Assembly (NCBI GenBank): GCA_012727625.1
Contig: JAAYGP010000354.1
Location: forward strand, 1-5,780
Origin: Clostridiaceae bacterium
GTDB lineage: Bacteria > Bacillota > Clostridia > DSM-8532
Length of the DNA stretch: 5,780 nucleotides
Direction of reading: 5' to 3'
In this document: positions 4,987-5,780 of the stretch, piece after piece
Layout: each line of letters opens with the position of its first letter
Position numbering within the stretch: position 1 is the stretch's first letter
Notes under the pieces: generated by a model
What the model saw: only the letters and a program-made list of their open reading frames with translations
Database searches by the model: none
Told to the model about the DNA's origin: nothing
Made by a program: the position numbers and the translations under genes

Positions 4987-5655
4987 CTAATTAACCGTAG
5001 CTGCAGCCTCGGTCTCAGTCTCAGCTGTATTTGCTTCATCCGTTTGCGCAGCTTTTTCTGTATCCTTTCCAAGATATCCCGGCAGCTCCATTCCGGCCAT
5101 TTTAAACATTTCGTTCATAGGGGGAATAGACTTTAGCATGCCGGACAAAAAGTTAGCTGTAGCAGGCGAGCCATCTTTGCCACCCATACTGTCCCAAACC
5201 GTAACCTTGTCAATTTTAATACCATTAATCGCGTCAACCTGGATCTTCATGAGCTCTTCCATCTTATCAGCCAACATAATGCGTGTGGCATCCACTGCGT
5301 CTCCGCCAGCAGCCTGAACCAGCTTAGCGTAACCCAATGCTTGCTTTGTGAGGATTTCGTGTACACCGCGAGCTTCCGCTTCCATCTTCATATAAATGGC
5401 ATCGGCGTCACCCTTTGCAAGACGTCTTGTTTGCTCAGCCTTAGCTTCTGCTTCAAGCTCCAGCTTCTGCTTTTCAATTTCAGCCTTAACCAGAATGTCC
5501 GCTTCCTGAGTAGCTCTTTCACGGGCAGCACGAGAGCTTTCAGCCTCCTGCTCCGCTATGTAAGCGTCTTTCAATGCCTTAGCGGATTGAATTTTCTCAG
5601 AAGATGTAGCACGTTTCAAAGCTTCCGCTTCATGCTCACGACGAGTTGCGTTTGA
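4987..5655 (-). pseudogene. flotillin-like (SPFH family) protein, C-terminal part only
   Basis: On the - strand the frame runs from just after a stop at 5656-5658 (TAA) to TAG at 4987-4989, about 222 residues. The N-terminal two thirds is an Ala/Glu-rich coiled coil (EAEALKRATSSEK, ILVKAEIEKQKLELEAEAKAE, RRLAKGDADAIYMKMEAEARG). It is followed by the flotillin end: QALGYAKLVQAAGGD, IKIDKVTVWDSMGG, NFLSGMLKSIPPMNEMFK and a Glu/Ala/Thr-rich tail. Bacterial flotillins organise membrane microdomains and are near 500 residues; the membrane anchor and SPFH domain are missing here. The only in-frame start is TTG at 5617-5619, which lies inside conserved coding, so it is unlikely to be genuine. Its G+C (one 60-base sample about 52%) is well above the lipoprotein genes (one sample about 25%). 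Family call sure; expression unlikely. Confidence 0.85.
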
Positions 5656-5780
5656 TTAAAGGAATTGATGGACAGGGAAAGGGAGTTATTAAATCTTAGT
5701 TTTCATGCTTTTAATTCAGGTGTTTATCCAAGTTTTACGCTTAAGTTTTCAACTCTGTCCAAGATGTTTCTAATCTTATA
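5656..5780. other. right edge, nothing assignable
   Basis: A + strand frame from ATG 5668 (AAAGGA just before it) stays open to the window end, reading MDRERELLNLSFHAF and so on. A - strand frame ending at 5724-5726 reads RNILDRVENLSVKLG. Both look faintly protein-like, they overlap, and neither matches a family I know. The flotillin homology stops abruptly at about 5655, so this is foreign or rearranged DNA relative to that gene. Confidence 0.3.

Noticed and set aside
4940..4992. CTAA-rich stretch (CTAACTTTAA, CTAAGACCTAAATCTAACC) as a telomere-like repeat
   Set aside because: The units are irregular in length and sequence and fit an AT-rich 3' region after the flotillin stop.
5341..5655. 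104-residue + strand frame opposite flotillin
   Set aside because: It is the antisense shadow of a clear coiled-coil coding frame on the - strand.

Overview
The window looks like an AT-rich Firmicutes chromosome, most likely a member of the Clostridia. This rests on the A/T-biased codons, the purine-rich ribosome-binding sites, TTG starts, lipobox-type lipoproteins and clostridial-style protein families. It reads as an accessory, rearranged locus: almost every gene is truncated, duplicated or frameshifted.

Layout. 1-249 (+): the C-terminal end of a Uma2-family (DUF820) endonuclease-like protein. 250-528: no convincing gene, one possible sigma-A-type promoter. 529-2235 (+): a long subtilisin-like (S8) serine protease that keeps the oxyanion Asn and the catalytic Ser but has lost the N-terminal part carrying the catalytic Asp and His. 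It continues into two carboxypeptidase-regulatory-like beta domains and a YfaP/DUF2135-type domain. 2253-4899 (+): an array of small paralogous lipoproteins. It contains copy 1 (intact), copy 2 (one-base deletion in a poly-A run), a detached duplicate of the protease C-terminus, copy 3 (intact), a C-terminal remnant of a further copy, and copy 4 (cut short). 4906-5655 (-): a hairpin and the C-terminal half of a flotillin gene, higher in G+C than its surroundings, cut off at its 5' end. 5656-5780: nothing assignable.

How it fits together. The array is best explained as an imperfect tandem duplication of the module [protease C-terminus - hairpin - lipoprotein - spacer - lipoprotein], with an offset of about 1480 bases and an extra 198 bases in the second unit. 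The protease and the lipoproteins are co-directional and closely spaced, so they may form one functional unit, for example an exported protease with membrane-anchored partner, inhibitor or immunity proteins. That role is inference; no function can be read directly from the lipoproteins. The central segment of the lipoproteins differs strongly between copies while both flanks are conserved, which is the most interesting signal in the window.
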